From an uncultured Eubacteriales bacterium (GTDB lineage Bacteria > Bacillota > Clostridia > Oscillospirales > Oscillospiraceae): a stretch of DNA of 32,390 bases. The DNA is taken from assembly GCA_900548615.1 (NCBI GenBank), contig URKW01000010.1, forward strand, positions 1 through 32,390, given 5' to 3'. This document shows, one piece after another, positions 7,633 to 15,579 of this stretch. Position 1 is the stretch's first letter. The number at the start of each line of letters is the position of its first letter. A program made the translations under genes and the position numbers. The notes under the pieces were generated by a model. That model searched no databases and was not told the DNA's origin. It saw only the letters and a program-made list of their open reading frames with translations.

Positions 7633-8711
7633 GACCGGAAACATTGCTCTACGCCATCGGCGAAGTGGACGACGCCGCCGTGCAGGACGCCCGCGACCCC
7701 AAGCTGAAGCGGCCTCACCGCTGGCGGCGCTGGCTGGTGACAGCCGCCTGTCTGTGCCTTGTAGTGCTGGGTATCTGGACGGCCCGGCGGTTTGACTATC
7801 TTGATTTTCTTCGCACCGGCTGCGCCGCCTCCATCGGCACGGTGGTGGACGGCGATTACTACTACCACGTCCGCCACCGTGGCCTGTACCGCTACGACCC
7901 GGAGACGGGGGAGCGCCAGCAGATACTCAGCACCTTCTGGTACAACAGCTATCAGGTAAATGAATACGGTGTGTATTATATTGGTGGAAAATCACTGTAT
8001 GTATTGGATCATGCCGCAAAAAAACGAACGCTGCTGTATCGCGGCGGCGGGGATTGTACCAACCTCCACCTGTCGCTGTACGGCGATGACGTGGTGGTGA
8101 CGGTCTATGACCGGAAAACGGACAGGAGCTATCAGCTGCTGCTGAACGGCAAAACCGGCGAAGAGCGGCAGGAGGTCACGCCGCCCACCGATTATGGCTA
8201 CTACGACACGCACATGTTCTCCCAACGGCACTTCCGGGTGGGCGAGCGGCAGCTGAAGCTGGTACCGCTGGATGGCGAAAGCGAACGCTATGACCTGCGG
8301 GAAAACGGCGTGTCCCTGCTGCCGGATAGCGTCGCGGTGGACGCCTATCCCGACAGGGTGGGGGACGCCCTGTGGTTCCTGTGCAGCCACCAGACCTCCA
8401 CCGACACCTATTACATCGCCGCACCCGCCGGTGACCGGACGGTGACGCTGCCTGTCGCCAATTATTATGCCTGCGGCGACGATTTCGCCCTGTATCACAA
8501 TGATACCACTGTATACGCCGCTGACCTGCGCACCGGCGAAACGTGGGAGCTGACGGCGGACACGGACGCGGAGTGGTACAGCCTGACCGGCGACGGACAG
8601 TACGTCTATTCCTGCGTCCCCTGGGACGAGTATCAGGCCTGCTGGCGGCTGGTGTATGAGGATGGCCGTCCCGTTGCCCTGACGCTGCTAGACGAGGATA
8701 TCACGAAATGA
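7629..8711 (+). CDS. Membrane-anchored partner of the ECF sigma factor (putative anti-sigma/sensor)
   Basis: A 360-residue protein. Residues 1-30 (RPETLLYAIGEVDDAAVQDA and a basic stretch) match the short cytoplasmic head common to proteins encoded next to ECF sigma factors in Clostridia. One membrane helix follows (about residues 35-50, LVTAACLCLVVLGIW). The outer part, residues 65-355, repeats units such as YYYHVRHRGLYRYDPETGE and YYIGGKSLYVLDHAAKK, resembling beta-propeller blades. ATG 7629 overlaps the sigma stop codon; the frame stays open upstream, but that stretch merely shadows the sigma gene. A role in holding the sigma factor until an external signal arrives is inferred from position and topology; no classical zinc anti-sigma motif is present. 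Confidence 0.75.
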   Translation: MRPETLLYAIGEVDDAAVQDARDPKLKRPHRWRRWLVTAACLCLVVLGIWTARRFDYLDFLRTGCAASIGTVVDGDYYYHVRHRGLYRYDPETGERQQILSTFWYNSYQVNEYGVYYIGGKSLYVLDHAAKKRTLLYRGGGDCTNLHLSLYGDDVVVTVYDRKTDRSYQLLLNGKTGEERQEVTPPTDYGYYDTHMFSQRHFRVGERQLKLVPLDGESERYDLRENGVSLLPDSVAVDAYPDRVGDALWFLCSHQTSTDTYYIAAPAGDRTVTLPVANYYACGDDFALYHNDTTVYAADLRTGETWELTADTDAEWYSLTGDGQYVYSCVPWDEYQACWRLVYEDGRPVALTLLDEDITK

Positions 8712-8719
8712 ACAATAAC

Positions 8720-8967
8720 GGAGCGGGGTATCCAGCTTTCCTTTCGGTCTGTCAAAAATGCTTCGCAGAATTCGCCGCCGGCATGGCGGCGAACAATTTG
8801 GATTATTTTTTACCGCGACCTGTGCGTGGCAAAAAATACTTTGCGCGGAGAGAGTGTTTTTCCGCCCATTTATGGGCGGAAAAGCGCGGGTCGGAGCGAT
8901 TTCTAATTTTGTCAAAAAAGGCTATGTCCTTTTTTGACAAACAAAAAGGAGCGGGATACCCCGCTCC
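8720..8967. repeat. MITE-like non-coding element with 14-bp terminal inverted repeats
   Basis: The 248-bp stretch begins with GGAGCGGGGTATCC (8720-8733) and ends with its exact complement (8954-8967). Inside are strong hairpins: TTTTCCGCCCAT/ATGGGCGGAAAA (8858-8883), a 14-bp perfect stem around CTATGT (8908-8941), and a GCCGCC/GGCGGC pair near 8778-8791. Open frames run through both strands but lack ribosome-binding sites and read as low-complexity artefacts, so I treat it as non-coding. Its right end resembles the hairpin at 17352-17381, suggesting a repeat family. Confidence 0.6.
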
Positions 8968-8970
8968 TTT
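8945..8970. terminator. Terminator-like hairpin at the right end of the repeat element
   Basis: AAAGGAGCGGG pairs with CCCGCTCCTTT around ATAC, giving an 11-bp stem with A and T tails on either side, so it could act in both directions. It is the first strong terminator after the sigma/partner operon. Confidence 0.65.
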
Positions 8971-9058
8971 ATCGCAGCCATAAGCCTCACCGATGGATTT
9001 GTGCAATGTCAACAAAGATGATTGATAAAATCTGTCAGATGTTTGGAAAAGAAAAAGC

Positions 9059-9087
9059 TTGCATTTTGCGGAAAGTGCCGATATAAT
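9059..9087 (+). promoter_or_regulatory. Promoter of the uracil permease leader
   Basis: TTGCAT (9059-9064) and a perfect TATAAT (9082-9087) are 17 bases apart. Transcription would start near 9094, about 25 bases before a short leader ORF and roughly 205 bases before the permease start codon. Confidence 0.85.
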
Positions 9088-9119
9088 AAGCAAGAAAATT
9101 TTGAGAGGGGGAACGCGCC

Positions 9120-9194
9120 ATGACCATCATCCGTAAGACCAAGTGCAAAGCCGCTCCCACTGTTTTTGTTTCTATTGTTGATAGCGTTTTTTGA
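9120..9194 (+). CDS. 24-residue leader peptide of the uracil permease gene
   Basis: A 25-codon frame including stop, MTIIRKTKCKAAPTVFVSIV followed by DSVF, preceded by a good GAGAGGGGG ribosome-binding site eight bases upstream. It has no run of a single amino acid, so classical amino acid attenuation is unlikely. Its second half is encoded by a very T-rich stretch (21 of 32 bases in 9161-9192), and its TGA overlaps the first bases of a terminator stem. A ribosome reaching the stop would cover the terminator. This is the arrangement known from enterobacterial pyrBI, where low UTP stalls polymerase in the U-rich tract and lets the ribosome catch up. It may instead be a functional small protein, but its position argues for a regulatory leader. 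Confidence 0.65.
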   Translation: MTIIRKTKCKAAPTVFVSIVDSVF

Positions 9195-9221
9195 CCGATG
9201 TTTTTCATCGGTCTTTTTTTT
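9193..9221 (+). terminator. Attenuator terminator before the uracil permease
   Basis: GACCGATG pairs with CATCGGTC around TTTTT and is followed by eight T. It lies between the promoter and the permease gene, so expression requires read-through. The leader stop codon (9192-9194) touches the stem base. Confidence 0.88.
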
Positions 9222-9300
9222 CGGCCTGCGGCCGGGAAAAGCCCACACAGTTTGGTAAGTAAATTCACATACAAGACAAATGAAAGAGAGGAATCACGTC

Positions 9301-10638
9301 ATGAAGAAAGAACTGGGCCACGTGGCCATCTACGACGCCAGAGAGCTGGGCGTCCCCCGTATGCTGCTGCTGGGCTTGCAGCACCTGTTCGCCATGTTTG
9401 GCGCCACCGTTCTGGTGCCCATTCTGGTCAGCTCCTACGGCCTGCCCCTGTCCATCCAGACCACGCTGCTGTTCGCGGGTCTCGGCACGCTGCTGTTCCA
9501 CCTGTGCACCAAGTTTAAGGTGCCCGCCTTCCTGGGTTCCTCCTTCGCCTTCCTGGGCGGCTTCCAGGCAGTCGCCGCGCTGGACGCCGGCAAGTTCGCC
9601 GGCATGACCGGTGAGGAAAAGCTGCCCTACGCGCTGGGCGGCGTGGTGATCGCGGGCCTGCTGTATCTGGTGCTGGCCCTGCTGTTCAAGCTGGTGGGCG
9701 CCAAGAAGGTCATGCGCTTCTTCCCGCCCATCGTCACCGGCCCTATCATCATCCTGATCGGCCTGAACCTGTCCGGCACCGCCATCGGCAACGCCTCCAC
9801 CAACTGGTGGCTGGCACTGGTGGCCATCGCGGTCATCATCGTGGCCAACATCTGGGGCAAGGGCATGATCAAGATCATCCCCATCCTGCTGGGTGTGGTG
9901 GTCAGCTATGTGGTGGCTCTGATCACCGGTCAGGTGGACTTCGCCGCCATGCGCGAGGCCGACATTGTGGGTCTCCAGCAGTTCGTCATCGCCAAGTTTG
10001 ATATTACCTCCATCCTCGTCATGGCTCCCATCGCTATCGCCGCCATGATGGAGCACATCGGCGATATCTCCGCCATCTCCTCCACCACCGGCAAGAACTT
10101 CATCGAGGATCCCGGCCTGCACCGTACCCTTCTGGGCGACGGTCTGGCTACCGCCTTCGCCGGCATGTTCGGCGGCCCCGCCAACACCACCTACGGCGAG
10201 AACACCGGCGTTCTGGCTCTCAGCAAGGTCTACGACCCCCGCGTCATCCGGCTGGCCGCCCTGTACGCCATCATCCTCAGCTTCTCCCCCAAGTTTGACG
10301 CGCTGGTCAACTCCATCCCCACCGCCATCGTGGGCGGCGTCAGCTTCGTCCTCTATGGTATGATCTCCGCCGTCGGCGTCCGCAACGTGGTAGAGAACCG
10401 GGTCGACCTGACCAAGTCCCGCAACCTGATCATCGCCGCGGTGATCTTCGTCAGCGGTCTGGGCTTCAGCTCCACCGGCGGCATCACCTTCACCGTGGGC
10501 AGCGCCGATATCACCCTGACCGGCCTGGCCATCGCCGCTCTGGCGGGCGTGCTCCTGAACGCCATCCTCCCCGGCAATGACTACGAGTTCGGCACCAGCG
10601 TCGAGGGCGACAAGTCCGCCGACCTGGGCAGCTATTAA
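9301..10638 (+). CDS. uraA: Uracil permease, NCS2 family
   Basis: A 445-residue nucleobase:cation symporter with about 14 hydrophobic segments, the usual size for UraA/PyrP. The N-terminus carries the family pattern (LGVPRMLLLGLQHLFAMFG, then TVLVPIL), a polar stretch PAFLGSSFAFLGGF in the first repeat, and MMEHIGDISAIS with GGPANTTYGENTG in the second repeat, where the substrate-contacting Glu residues lie in the E. coli structure. It imports uracil for pyrimidine salvage. An upstream in-frame ATG at 9280 exists, but GAGAGG sits nine bases before 9301, so that start is chosen. A promoter, leader ORF and terminator precede it. A xanthine transporter is possible within NCS2, but the sequence pattern and pyrimidine-type leader favour uracil. 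Confidence 0.92.
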   Translation: MKKELGHVAIYDARELGVPRMLLLGLQHLFAMFGATVLVPILVSSYGLPLSIQTTLLFAGLGTLLFHLCTKFKVPAFLGSSFAFLGGFQAVAALDAGKFAGMTGEEKLPYALGGVVIAGLLYLVLALLFKLVGAKKVMRFFPPIVTGPIIILIGLNLSGTAIGNASTNWWLALVAIAVIIVANIWGKGMIKIIPILLGVVVSYVVALITGQVDFAAMREADIVGLQQFVIAKFDITSILVMAPIAIAAMMEHIGDISAISSTTGKNFIEDPGLHRTLLGDGLATAFAGMFGGPANTTYGENTGVLALSKVYDPRVIRLAALYAIILSFSPKFDALVNSIPTAIVGGVSFVLYGMISAVGVRNVVENRVDLTKSRNLIIAAVIFVSGLGFSSTGGITFTVGSADITLTGLAIAALAGVLLNAILPGNDYEFGTSVEGDKSADLGSY

Positions 10639-10640
10639 GA

Positions 10641-10688
10641 GACAACAAAAAAACCTCAGGCCAACCGGCCTGAGGTTTTTTTGTTGTC
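10641..10688. terminator. Bidirectional terminator between uraA and malQ
   Basis: A perfect 22-bp stem with an AACC loop; the arms start GACAACAAAAAAACCTCAGG. An A-run on the left arm and a T-run on the right arm make it work for uraA on the plus strand and for malQ on the minus strand. Confidence 0.92.
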
Positions 10689-10747
10689 AGAGAAGAAATA
10701 AAAGTGAAGAACGAAGAACTTTGGTATGCCGCCGCAGGCGGCATGAT

Positions 10748-12289
10748 TCAAAATGATTTCGCTTCCGCTGCGGTTTCTTCCTCCGCTGTTTCTTCCGCGC
10801 GGCGCTCCGTGCGGCTGTACATGACGGTCATGTCATAGATCTTTTTCGCCAGTTCGGCGCTGGCCTCACCGGGCAGCATGCGCCACTGCCAGTTTCCACC
10901 CAGAATGCCGGGGGTGTTCATCCGGTGATACTGTCCCAGCCCCAGATAATCCTGCATCTGGGCCACAAACAGGTCGGCCACGCTGCTCTGTCCGCCCCGG
11001 AGGATGCCCCAGTGGAAGCCCTCCTCGTCGTTCAGCCCCAGATACCGCTTGGCATAGGCGATATCCTCCGGCGCGGCCTCATGCCGCCACAGCTCCACAG
11101 GGCTGTTGTCATGGGTGCCGGTGTAGCACACGCAGTGCCGGGGATAGGTGTGGGGCAGATAGTTGCTGGTGTCGCGGGAGTCGAAGGCAAATTCCAGCAC
11201 CTTCATGCCGGGCCAGCCGGAATCCAGCAATAGCTGCTGCACAGAGGGCGTGGGATAGCCCAGATCCTCGGCGATAAACTGCAGGCCGGGGAACCAGCCG
11301 GTCAGCGCACTGACCAGCGCCATGCCGGGACCCTTGCACCACTGTCCCTTGCGGGCGGTGGCCTCGCCGTAGGGAACGGCCCAATAGGTGTCCAGTCCCC
11401 GGAAGTGGTCGATGCGGATCACGTCGTACAGCTTGCCTGCGCCGTCAATGCGGCGGATCCACCAGCCGAAGCCGTCCTCCTGCATCACATCCCAGCGGTA
11501 CAGGGGCGTGCCCCACAGCTGGCCGTCCTCGCTGAAATAGTCGGGCGGCACGCCGCTGACGGCGGTGGGGATGCACTGGTCATCCAGCTGGAAGAACTCC
11601 GGCTCGGCCCACACGTCAGCGCTGTCCATGGGCACATAGATGGGCAGATCGCCGATCACTTGAATGTCCTGCTGGTGGAGATACTCCCGCAGTGCCGTCC
11701 ACTGCCGGAAGAACAGGAACTGGATGTAGATGAACAGCTCCACATCTTCCTGCAGCTTGGTGCGGTACTGCTCCAATACCTCGGGGGATTTCCGCAGCCG
11801 CAGCGCCGTGTCGGGCCACTCTGTCCAGGACTTCATGCCGAAATGCCGCTTACAGGCCATGTACAGAGCGTAATCCTCCAGCCAGCGGCCGTTTTCCTCC
11901 CGGAAAGCGGCCACCTGCTCCGCGTCACGCCGCCAGCCCCGCTGCTTCGCCAGCGCCAGCACCTTGAAGCGGCTCTCGTAGATCTTGCCGTAGTCCACGT
12001 ATCGCGGCTCGGTGCCCCACTGGCACTTGGCCACCTCGCTCTTTTTCAGCAGCCCGTCGTCGATCAGCATGTCCAGATCGATGAAGTAGGGGTTTCCGGC
12101 AAAGGTGGAAAAGCTCTGATAGGGAGAATCCCCGTAGCTGGTGGGGCCAAGGGGCAGCATCTGCCAATAGTGCTGCCCGGCGGCGTGGAGGAAATCGGCA
12201 AATTCATAGGCGGCCTTGCCCAGCGTGCCGATCCCGTAGGGGGACGGCAGGGAGGAGACAGCAAGTAAAATACCACTGGAACGTTTCAT
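10748..12289 (-). CDS. malQ: 4-alpha-glucanotransferase (amylomaltase, GH77)
   Basis: A 513-residue cytoplasmic enzyme of usual bacterial amylomaltase length. It disproportionates maltodextrins by moving alpha-1,4-glucan segments. The N-terminus MKRSSGILLAVSSLPSPYGIGTLG and LPLGPTSYGDSPYQSFSTFAG are family signatures. The catalytic residues are visible: the Asp nucleophile in VIRIDHFRGLDTYW, the acid/base Glu in FIAEDLG, and the stabilising Asp in YTGTHDN. The end is Ala/Glu-rich and variable. It is the last gene of the minus-strand block after a LacI regulator, sugar-binding protein and two permeases, so the imported sugar is plausibly a maltodextrin or related alpha-glucoside. A GAGGG lies about 13 bases before ATG. 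The 120-base gap upstream contains hairpins rather than a clear promoter. Confidence 0.95.
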   Translation of the reverse strand: MKRSSGILLAVSSLPSPYGIGTLGKAAYEFADFLHAAGQHYWQMLPLGPTSYGDSPYQSFSTFAGNPYFIDLDMLIDDGLLKKSEVAKCQWGTEPRYVDYGKIYESRFKVLALAKQRGWRRDAEQVAAFREENGRWLEDYALYMACKRHFGMKSWTEWPDTALRLRKSPEVLEQYRTKLQEDVELFIYIQFLFFRQWTALREYLHQQDIQVIGDLPIYVPMDSADVWAEPEFFQLDDQCIPTAVSGVPPDYFSEDGQLWGTPLYRWDVMQEDGFGWWIRRIDGAGKLYDVIRIDHFRGLDTYWAVPYGEATARKGQWCKGPGMALVSALTGWFPGLQFIAEDLGYPTPSVQQLLLDSGWPGMKVLEFAFDSRDTSNYLPHTYPRHCVCYTGTHDNSPVELWRHEAAPEDIAYAKRYLGLNDEEGFHWGILRGGQSSVADLFVAQMQDYLGLGQYHRMNTPGILGGNWQWRMLPGEASAELAKKIYDMTVMYSRTERRAEETAEEETAAEAKSF

Positions 12290-12328
12290 AATTGTGATCT
12301 TTCCCTCATTTTTAATGATAGTGTGTCA

Positions 12329-12400
12329 CAGGGCGGGACAGGAACTGTCCCGCCCTGCGGATCGATGAATTTTTTTGGTAATGAAATCGTCAGATTTCAT
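12329..12400. other. Intercistronic hairpins between sugar permease and malQ
   Basis: CAGGGCGGGACAG pairs perfectly with CTGTCCCGCCCTG around GAA (12329-12357), and ATGAAATC pairs with GATTTCAT (12381-12400). Neither is followed by a U-run on the minus strand, so these look like mRNA stabilising or partial read-through structures that could lower malQ expression relative to the transporter. Confidence 0.5.
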
Positions 12401-12411
12401 GCCAGTTATTT

Positions 12412-13254
12412 TTACCCCTTCACTGCGCCGGCAGCCACACCCTTGATGATGTGCTTCTGGCCCAGCACGTAAATGATGATGATGGGCAGGACGGTCAGCA
12501 CGATACAGGCCATCATGGGGCCCATTTCCACCTTGCCGTAGCCGCCGCGGAAGTACTGTACCAGAATGGGGATGGTCATATACTTGGTCTTATCCAGCAC
12601 CAGATAGGGCAGCAGATAGTCGTTCCACACCCACATGGTCTCCAGAATGCCGACGCTGACCAGCGTAGGCTTCAGCATGGGCAGCACCACCAAGAAGAAA
12701 GTGCGGATGGGGCCGCAGCCATCGATCATGGCGGCCTCCTCGATCTCCAGCGGAATGGACTTCATAAAGCCGCAGAACATGAACACGGCCAGTCCCGCGC
12801 CGAAGCCCAGATAGACGATGCAGATGTTGAAGGGAGTGTTCAGCTTGGTCTTGTCGGCCAGATTCGCCAGCGTAAACATCAGCATCTGGAACGGCACCAC
12901 CATGGAGAACACGAACAGAAAGTAGCACAGCTTCGTGACCTTGCTGTTGACGCGGGTGATGAACCACGCGCACATGGAGCAGCAGATCAGAATCAGCACC
13001 ACCGACGTAACGGAGATGACCAGACTGTTGAAGAATGCCGCCAGAAAGCCCTGAGAGCCGATGGCGCTGGCAAAGTTGTCCAGCCCGGCGAATTGCTCGG
13101 CGGTAGGCAGCTGGAAGGCGGTGCTGGTGCTGATGGCGGACTCCACCTTAAAGGAGTTGATGACCACCATCACGATAGGATAGATCCACGCAAGGCTCAA
13201 GACAGTCAGCACAGCTGTCCAGATGCCGTTAATGGTACGACTGCGTTTTTGCAT
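12412..13254 (-). CDS. Carbohydrate ABC transporter permease, MalG/MsmG-type
   Basis: A 280-residue inner-membrane permease with six predicted helices and the cytoplasmic EAA loop EIEEAAMIDGCGPIRTFFLV, then LPMLKPTL, which docks to the ATPase. It belongs to the CUT1 family component that follows a MalF-like partner. Its ATG overlaps the preceding gene's stop by one base (TAATG), implying coupled translation and equal stoichiometry. The ribosome-binding site GGAGGTG lies inside the end of the partner gene. No ATPase lies in this operon; the MsmK/UgpC-type ATPase at 23587-24756 is the obvious candidate. Confidence 0.93.
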   Translation of the reverse strand: MQKRSRTINGIWTAVLTVLSLAWIYPIVMVVINSFKVESAISTSTAFQLPTAEQFAGLDNFASAIGSQGFLAAFFNSLVISVTSVVLILICCSMCAWFITRVNSKVTKLCYFLFVFSMVVPFQMLMFTLANLADKTKLNTPFNICIVYLGFGAGLAVFMFCGFMKSIPLEIEEAAMIDGCGPIRTFFLVVLPMLKPTLVSVGILETMWVWNDYLLPYLVLDKTKYMTIPILVQYFRGGYGKVEMGPMMACIVLTVLPIIIIYVLGQKHIIKGVAAGAVKG

Positions 13255-14105
13255 TACTGCTGCACCTCCTTAGACTTGGTGAGCTTCAGCTGTAGGCTGG
13301 AGATGGCGATCACCAGAATGCAGAACAGCACGGCCTTGGCCTGACCGATGCCCTTCCACTGAGGGCCGGAGCGGACGTAGAAGGTCTGATAGATGTTCAT
13401 CGCCAGCATTTCCGAAGCGTGAGCAGGCTCGCCGCCGGTCAGCGCCAGGTTCTGGTCGAACAGCTTGAAGGAGTTGGTCAGCGTCAGGAACAGGCAGATG
13501 GTGATGGAGGGCATCAGATTGGGCAGTTTCACCTTCCAGAAGGTCTGCCACGGGGTAGCGCCATCGATGTACGCCGCCTCGATATAGTCGTTGGGGATGG
13601 ATTGCAGGCCCGCGATATAAATGATCATCATATAGCCGATCTGCTGCCAGCACATCAGAATGATCAATCCCCAGTAGCCGTAGGTGGCGTTCAGCGCCAG
13701 CAGCGGCTTACCCAGCAGGGACAGCACGCAGTTCAGCAGGATCTGCCAGATATAGCCCAGCACGATGCCGCCGATCAGGTTGGGCATGAAGAACACCGTG
13801 CGGAACGGCGTGGTGCCCTTGATGCCGCGGGTCAGCAGCAGCGCGATAGCCAGCGCCAGAATGTTGATGAGGATGGTGGACACCACCGTGAACTTCGCCG
13901 TGAACCAGAAGGCGTTGGCGAACAGCTCATCCTGAAAAGCTTTTACGTAGTTGCTGAAGCCTACAAAGGTTGCCTTGTTGATGGTCGTGAACTTACACAG
14001 GGACAGATACAATCCCTGACAGAATGGGATCACGAAGCCAAGCAAAAAGGCGGCCAACGTGGGCAAAAGGAATATGGGCCAATACTTACGAATGTTTTTC
14101 TGCAT
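13254..14105 (-). CDS. Carbohydrate ABC transporter permease, MalF/MsmF-type
   Basis: A 283-residue CUT1-family permease with about six helices beginning IFLLPTLAAFLLGFVIPF and an EAA loop YIEAAYIDGATPWQTFWKV. The start is placed at the ATG (codon MQKN) because GGGAGG sits eight bases upstream; the open frame extends 32 codons further, but that part is Cys/Pro-rich and has no ribosome-binding site. It pairs with the permease encoded at 12412-13254 to form the sugar channel, fed by the lipoprotein encoded upstream. The 123-base gap before it contains only weak GC-rich dyads. Confidence 0.93.
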   Translation of the reverse strand: MQKNIRKYWPIFLLPTLAAFLLGFVIPFCQGLYLSLCKFTTINKATFVGFSNYVKAFQDELFANAFWFTAKFTVVSTILINILALAIALLLTRGIKGTTPFRTVFFMPNLIGGIVLGYIWQILLNCVLSLLGKPLLALNATYGYWGLIILMCWQQIGYMMIIYIAGLQSIPNDYIEAAYIDGATPWQTFWKVKLPNLMPSITICLFLTLTNSFKLFDQNLALTGGEPAHASEMLAMNIYQTFYVRSGPQWKGIGQAKAVLFCILVIAISSLQLKLTKSKEVQQ

Positions 14106-14228
14106 GAGCGATACCTCCCGGTCAACTGTGAACTTCGACACCTGCCTCTGCGTCCCGGTACAGCCGGGGCGTACAGGTATATGCCGACAGCCGGGATTCA
14201 TCAGAAAATGCGTCCTGTGGGAGCGCGA

Positions 14229-15521
14229 TTACTTCATGGCGTACTCGGAAGCCCAGCCATCCACGAAAGCGGTCTTGACGGCATCCCAGTCACCGGTACC
14301 GGCAGCGTAAGCGGTCAGCGCGGAGCCGACACCGTTCTTCCACTCCTCGGAAGGCATGGTGGGGAAGTTCCAGGACACAGGAGTCTTGCCCTCGGCGGTC
14401 ATGGCCTTATCCTGCTTCACGAACAGGTTGTTGGATTCCAGAGCGCCCTTGAAGGGGATCACGAAGCCCATTTCGTTGGCCATAGCCTCGGTGCCCTTGT
14501 CAGAGGTGACGCACCAGTACAGGAAGTCCAGAGTAGCCTGAATGTCCTCGGGAGCGGCATCCTTATTTACGCACCAGTAGTTCTCAGTGCCGGTGCACAG
14601 ACCCTGATTGGCCTCATCGCCCACGCCGATGTAGATGGGGATCATGGCCATCTGGTCATCGCTGTACTTGGCGGACAGGGCGGGATATTCCCAGGAACCG
14701 TTCTGGAAGAACACGGCCTCGCCGTTCAGGAACTCGTTCTCAGCGTCGGTGCCGGTCTTGCCGGCCAGATCCTTAGGATCGCAGGTGCTGTTGTTGATAT
14801 ACAGGTCGAAGATGTTCTTGTAGTTGTCCAGATAGGTGCCCTTGATGGCCTCGGTGGTGCCGATGCCGTCAGCCTGATACTCGAAGTAGATGGGCAGGTT
14901 GGCCAGGTGAGTCTTGAAGCGCCAGTCGGAGCTGCTGTCCATACCGGCGGAGGTGAAAGCGGCGAAGCCCAACTCGTCCTTGCGTGCGGTGATATCCTCG
15001 GCGACCTTCTTCAGATCAGCAAAGGACTTGATGTCGTCGGTGGTGTAACCAGCCTTCTCCAGCAGAGCGGTGTTGGTGATCAGACCATAGGACTCGATAA
15101 CATAGGCGATACCGTAGACAGTACCGTCCTCTTTCAGGGCGTAGTTGTCGCTGGTCAGCTCACCGTACACGGCGGAGCTGCTCAGGTCATAGCAGTAATC
15201 CTTCCAGTTGGCAAGACCCACGGGGCCGTTCACCTGGAACAGGGTGGGGGCGTCGGTCTTGGCCATGTCGGCCATCAGGGTCTCCTCGTAAGTACCGGAA
15301 GCGGCGGTCACAACGGTGACGGGCACGCCGGTCTCTTCGGTGTAAGCCTTGGCCAGATTCTGCCAATCCTCATCCTGTTCGGGCTTGAAGTTCAGGTAAT
15401 ACACCTTGCCGGTAGCAGTGGCGTCATCACCGGAACCCTGTGCGTCGTTGCTTCCGCCGCCGCAGGCGACCAGAGACAGAGACATCACAAGAGCCAGGAT
15501 CAGTGCAAGAAACTTTTTCAT
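14229..15521 (-). CDS. Carbohydrate ABC transporter substrate-binding lipoprotein
   Basis: A 430-residue extracellular solute-binding protein of family 1. The signal peptide MKKFLALILALVMSLSLVAC ends in a lipobox with the lipidated Cys at residue 20, followed by a Gly/Ser/Asp-rich linker. The body has the typical pattern of an extracellular two-lobed binding protein: TGVPVTVVTAASGTYEETLMA near the N-terminus and aromatic sugar-stacking segments such as FFQNGSWEYPALS. The start is chosen by AAGGAG ten bases upstream of this Met rather than 15 codons earlier. It lies between the LacI regulator (58 bases upstream, same strand) and the two permeases. The exact sugar is not readable from sequence. 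Confidence 0.93.
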   Translation of the reverse strand: MKKFLALILALVMSLSLVACGGGSNDAQGSGDDATATGKVYYLNFKPEQDEDWQNLAKAYTEETGVPVTVVTAASGTYEETLMADMAKTDAPTLFQVNGPVGLANWKDYCYDLSSSAVYGELTSDNYALKEDGTVYGIAYVIESYGLITNTALLEKAGYTTDDIKSFADLKKVAEDITARKDELGFAAFTSAGMDSSSDWRFKTHLANLPIYFEYQADGIGTTEAIKGTYLDNYKNIFDLYINNSTCDPKDLAGKTGTDAENEFLNGEAVFFQNGSWEYPALSAKYSDDQMAMIPIYIGVGDEANQGLCTGTENYWCVNKDAAPEDIQATLDFLYWCVTSDKGTEAMANEMGFVIPFKGALESNNLFVKQDKAMTAEGKTPVSWNFPTMPSEEWKNGVGSALTAYAAGTGDWDAVKTAFVDGWASEYAMK

Positions 15522-15579
15522 GTTGATTGATCTCCTTTTAATTGATTTTATTTTCACAGTATGCACTGTAAAAAACGGT

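Noticed and set aside
8708..8983. A 91-codon frame overlapping the repeat element
   Set aside because: No ribosome-binding site, made of hairpin arms, and composition unlike the neighbours.
9094..9300. PyrR-binding attenuator in the uracil permease leader
   Set aside because: I could not find the conserved PyrR loop sequence or a competing antiterminator; the leader-ORF model fits better.
9280..9300. ATG 9280 as uraA start
   Set aside because: It overlaps the GAGAGG that serves ATG 9301, and the extra seven residues lie outside the conserved N-terminus.
13419..15530. A 703-codon open frame on the plus strand
   Set aside because: It is antisense to the sugar permease and binding-protein genes, which have clear homology, lipobox and ribosome-binding sites; long antisense frames are common in GC-rich DNA.
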